Origin: Thermofilaceae archaeon
Lineage (GTDB): Archaea > Thermoproteota > Thermoprotei > Thermofilales > Thermofilaceae
Reading direction: 5' to 3'
DNA length: 12,597 nucleotides
NCBI GenBank assembly: GCA_027027675.1
Contig: JALVKT010000095.1
Span: 1 to 12,597, forward strand
Shown here: positions 12,046 through 12,597 of the stretch, in pieces
How the letters are laid out: every line of letters starts with the position of its first letter
Numbering within the stretch: the stretch's first letter is position 1
Notes under the pieces: generated by a model
The model's input: only the letters and a program-made list of their open reading frames with translations
Database searches by the model: none
Told to the model about the DNA's origin: nothing
Program-made: the position numbers and the translations under genes

Positions 12046-12597
12046 CTACCTGGGGTGCATCTTCCTCTTCACGATGTCGGCCGCCCTTATTATCGGATAC
12101 ACGATCGGCGAGGAGGTGAGTAGCGGGTGCGTGCCCACCTGCAGGCTGAACACCTCCTGTACTGTGAGCCTGCCTTGTATCGCGAAGCCTATCAGGTTTA
12201 CTAGTTCGCCCGCGCTTGGGCCGCCCATCACCTGACCCCCAACTATGATGCCAGTCTCCCTGTCAGCGATGAGCTTGACCCTGAGCTTGTGGGCGTCGGG
12301 AAGCTTTCCGGGGTGCTTGTCAACGGTCTCGAACATTCCGGTCACGACCTGCAGCCCCTCCTCCTTTGCGAACCTCTCCGTGATGCCTGCGGTGCCAAAC
12401 CCGACGCCGCACACCACAGTCGAGAATATGCCTATCACGCCCAGGTGAGGCCGCCCCTTTAGCTCGTAGAGGTTCATACCTGCAATCCTCGCCTCGGAGA
12501 CCGCTATGGATGCGAGCATGAGCGCCATGGGCTTGCCTGTTAGGAAGTGTTTTTTCTCTGCGCAGTCTCCTACTGCGAATACGCCTGGCACGTTTGT
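12046..12597 (-). CDS. FAD-dependent pyridine nucleotide-disulfide oxidoreductase, C-terminal part (truncated by window edge)
   Basis: The last 183 residues of a flavoprotein; the frame is still open at the right edge. It begins TNVPGVFAVGDCAEKKHF, the second FAD-binding motif (GD) of NADH oxidase, CoA-disulfide reductase and related enzymes. After a linker (LTGKPMALMLASIAVSEARIAG onward in shorter pieces) comes the dimerization domain, with VIGGQ-like IIVGGQVMGG and HPLLTSSPIVYPII near the end. The N-terminal catalytic Cys and NAD(P)H-binding region lie outside the window, so it cannot be told whether this is an NAD(P)H oxidase, a CoA-disulfide reductase or an NAD(P)H sulfur reductase. All are common in anaerobic hyperthermophiles. 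A strong T-rich terminator follows. Confidence 0.88.
   Translation of the reverse strand, partial: TNVPGVFAVGDCAEKKHFLTGKPMALMLASIAVSEARIAGMNLYELKGRPHLGVIGIFSTVVCGVGFGTAGITERFAKEEGLQVVTGMFETVDKHPGKLPDAHKLRVKLIADRETGIIVGGQVMGGPSAGELVNLIGFAIQGRLTVQEVFSLQVGTHPLLTSSPIVYPIIRAADIVKRKMHPR

Noticed and set aside
1..12597. tRNA, C/D-box RNA, CRISPR or insertion sequence
   Set aside because: No cloverleaf with a T-loop-like GGTTCRA, no paired C and D boxes in intergenic DNA, no spaced direct repeats and no transposase motifs were found by eye.

Overview
This window looks like a chromosomal segment of a hyperthermophilic, GC-rich member of the Thermoproteota (Crenarchaeota), possibly a Desulfurococcales/Pyrodictiaceae-type organism. 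The lineage is inferred, because no rRNA or other phylogenetic marker lies in the window. The evidence is: high GC coding DNA with AT-rich promoters of archaeal BRE/TATA type close to start codons; frequent TTG and GTG starts; GGTG/GAGGTG-type Shine-Dalgarno sites inside a tightly overlapping operon; strong use of AGG/AGA (Arg) and ATA (Ile) codons; and archaeal gene families. No tRNA, rRNA, CRISPR array, insertion sequence or phage gene was seen. The longest gene-free stretch is only about 165 bases (6123-6287), and it is a divergent promoter region.

Region 1 (1-4233, minus strand) is the 5' part of an operon for a membrane-bound, complex I-related oxidoreductase. Transcription runs from 4233 towards 1 in the order A - B - C/D fusion - H - I - J - K (K is cut by the window edge). 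The layout and the A, J and K subunits are those of respiratory complex I/Fpo. The catalytic subunit, however, keeps both Cys pairs that bind the [NiFe] centre (RxCGxC and DPCxxCxxR), and the B subunit has the hydrogenase-type CxGC motif instead of the tandem CC of NuoB. The best reading is a group 4 energy-converting [NiFe] hydrogenase, or hydrogenase-like enzyme, built on an almost complete complex I membrane chassis. This is the most interesting item in the window.

Region 2 (4234-7862) holds two different radical SAM/SPASM proteins separated by a small GbsR/MarR-type winged-helix regulator. One (4349-5632, minus) has a nine-cysteine C-terminal region. The other (6288-7862, plus) resembles the NirJ/AhbC/AhbD family of haem-modifying enzymes with an extra N-terminal domain of about 125 residues. 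The regulator and the second radical SAM gene are divergent, and the AT-rich gap between them carries well-formed promoters and palindromes that may be operators. Substrates are unknown. No precursor peptide gene or other pathway enzyme is visible nearby.

Region 3 (7863-12597) is ordinary housekeeping or accessory content: two overlapping SAM-dependent methyltransferases (a small class I enzyme and a Trm14/RlmL-like RNA methylase), a membrane-anchored DUF4349 protein, a HAD-family hydrolase with an aromatic residue in place of the second motif I Asp, a nitrilase-family amidohydrolase that overlaps it tail to tail, and the C-terminal part of a pyridine nucleotide-disulfide oxidoreductase that runs off the right edge.
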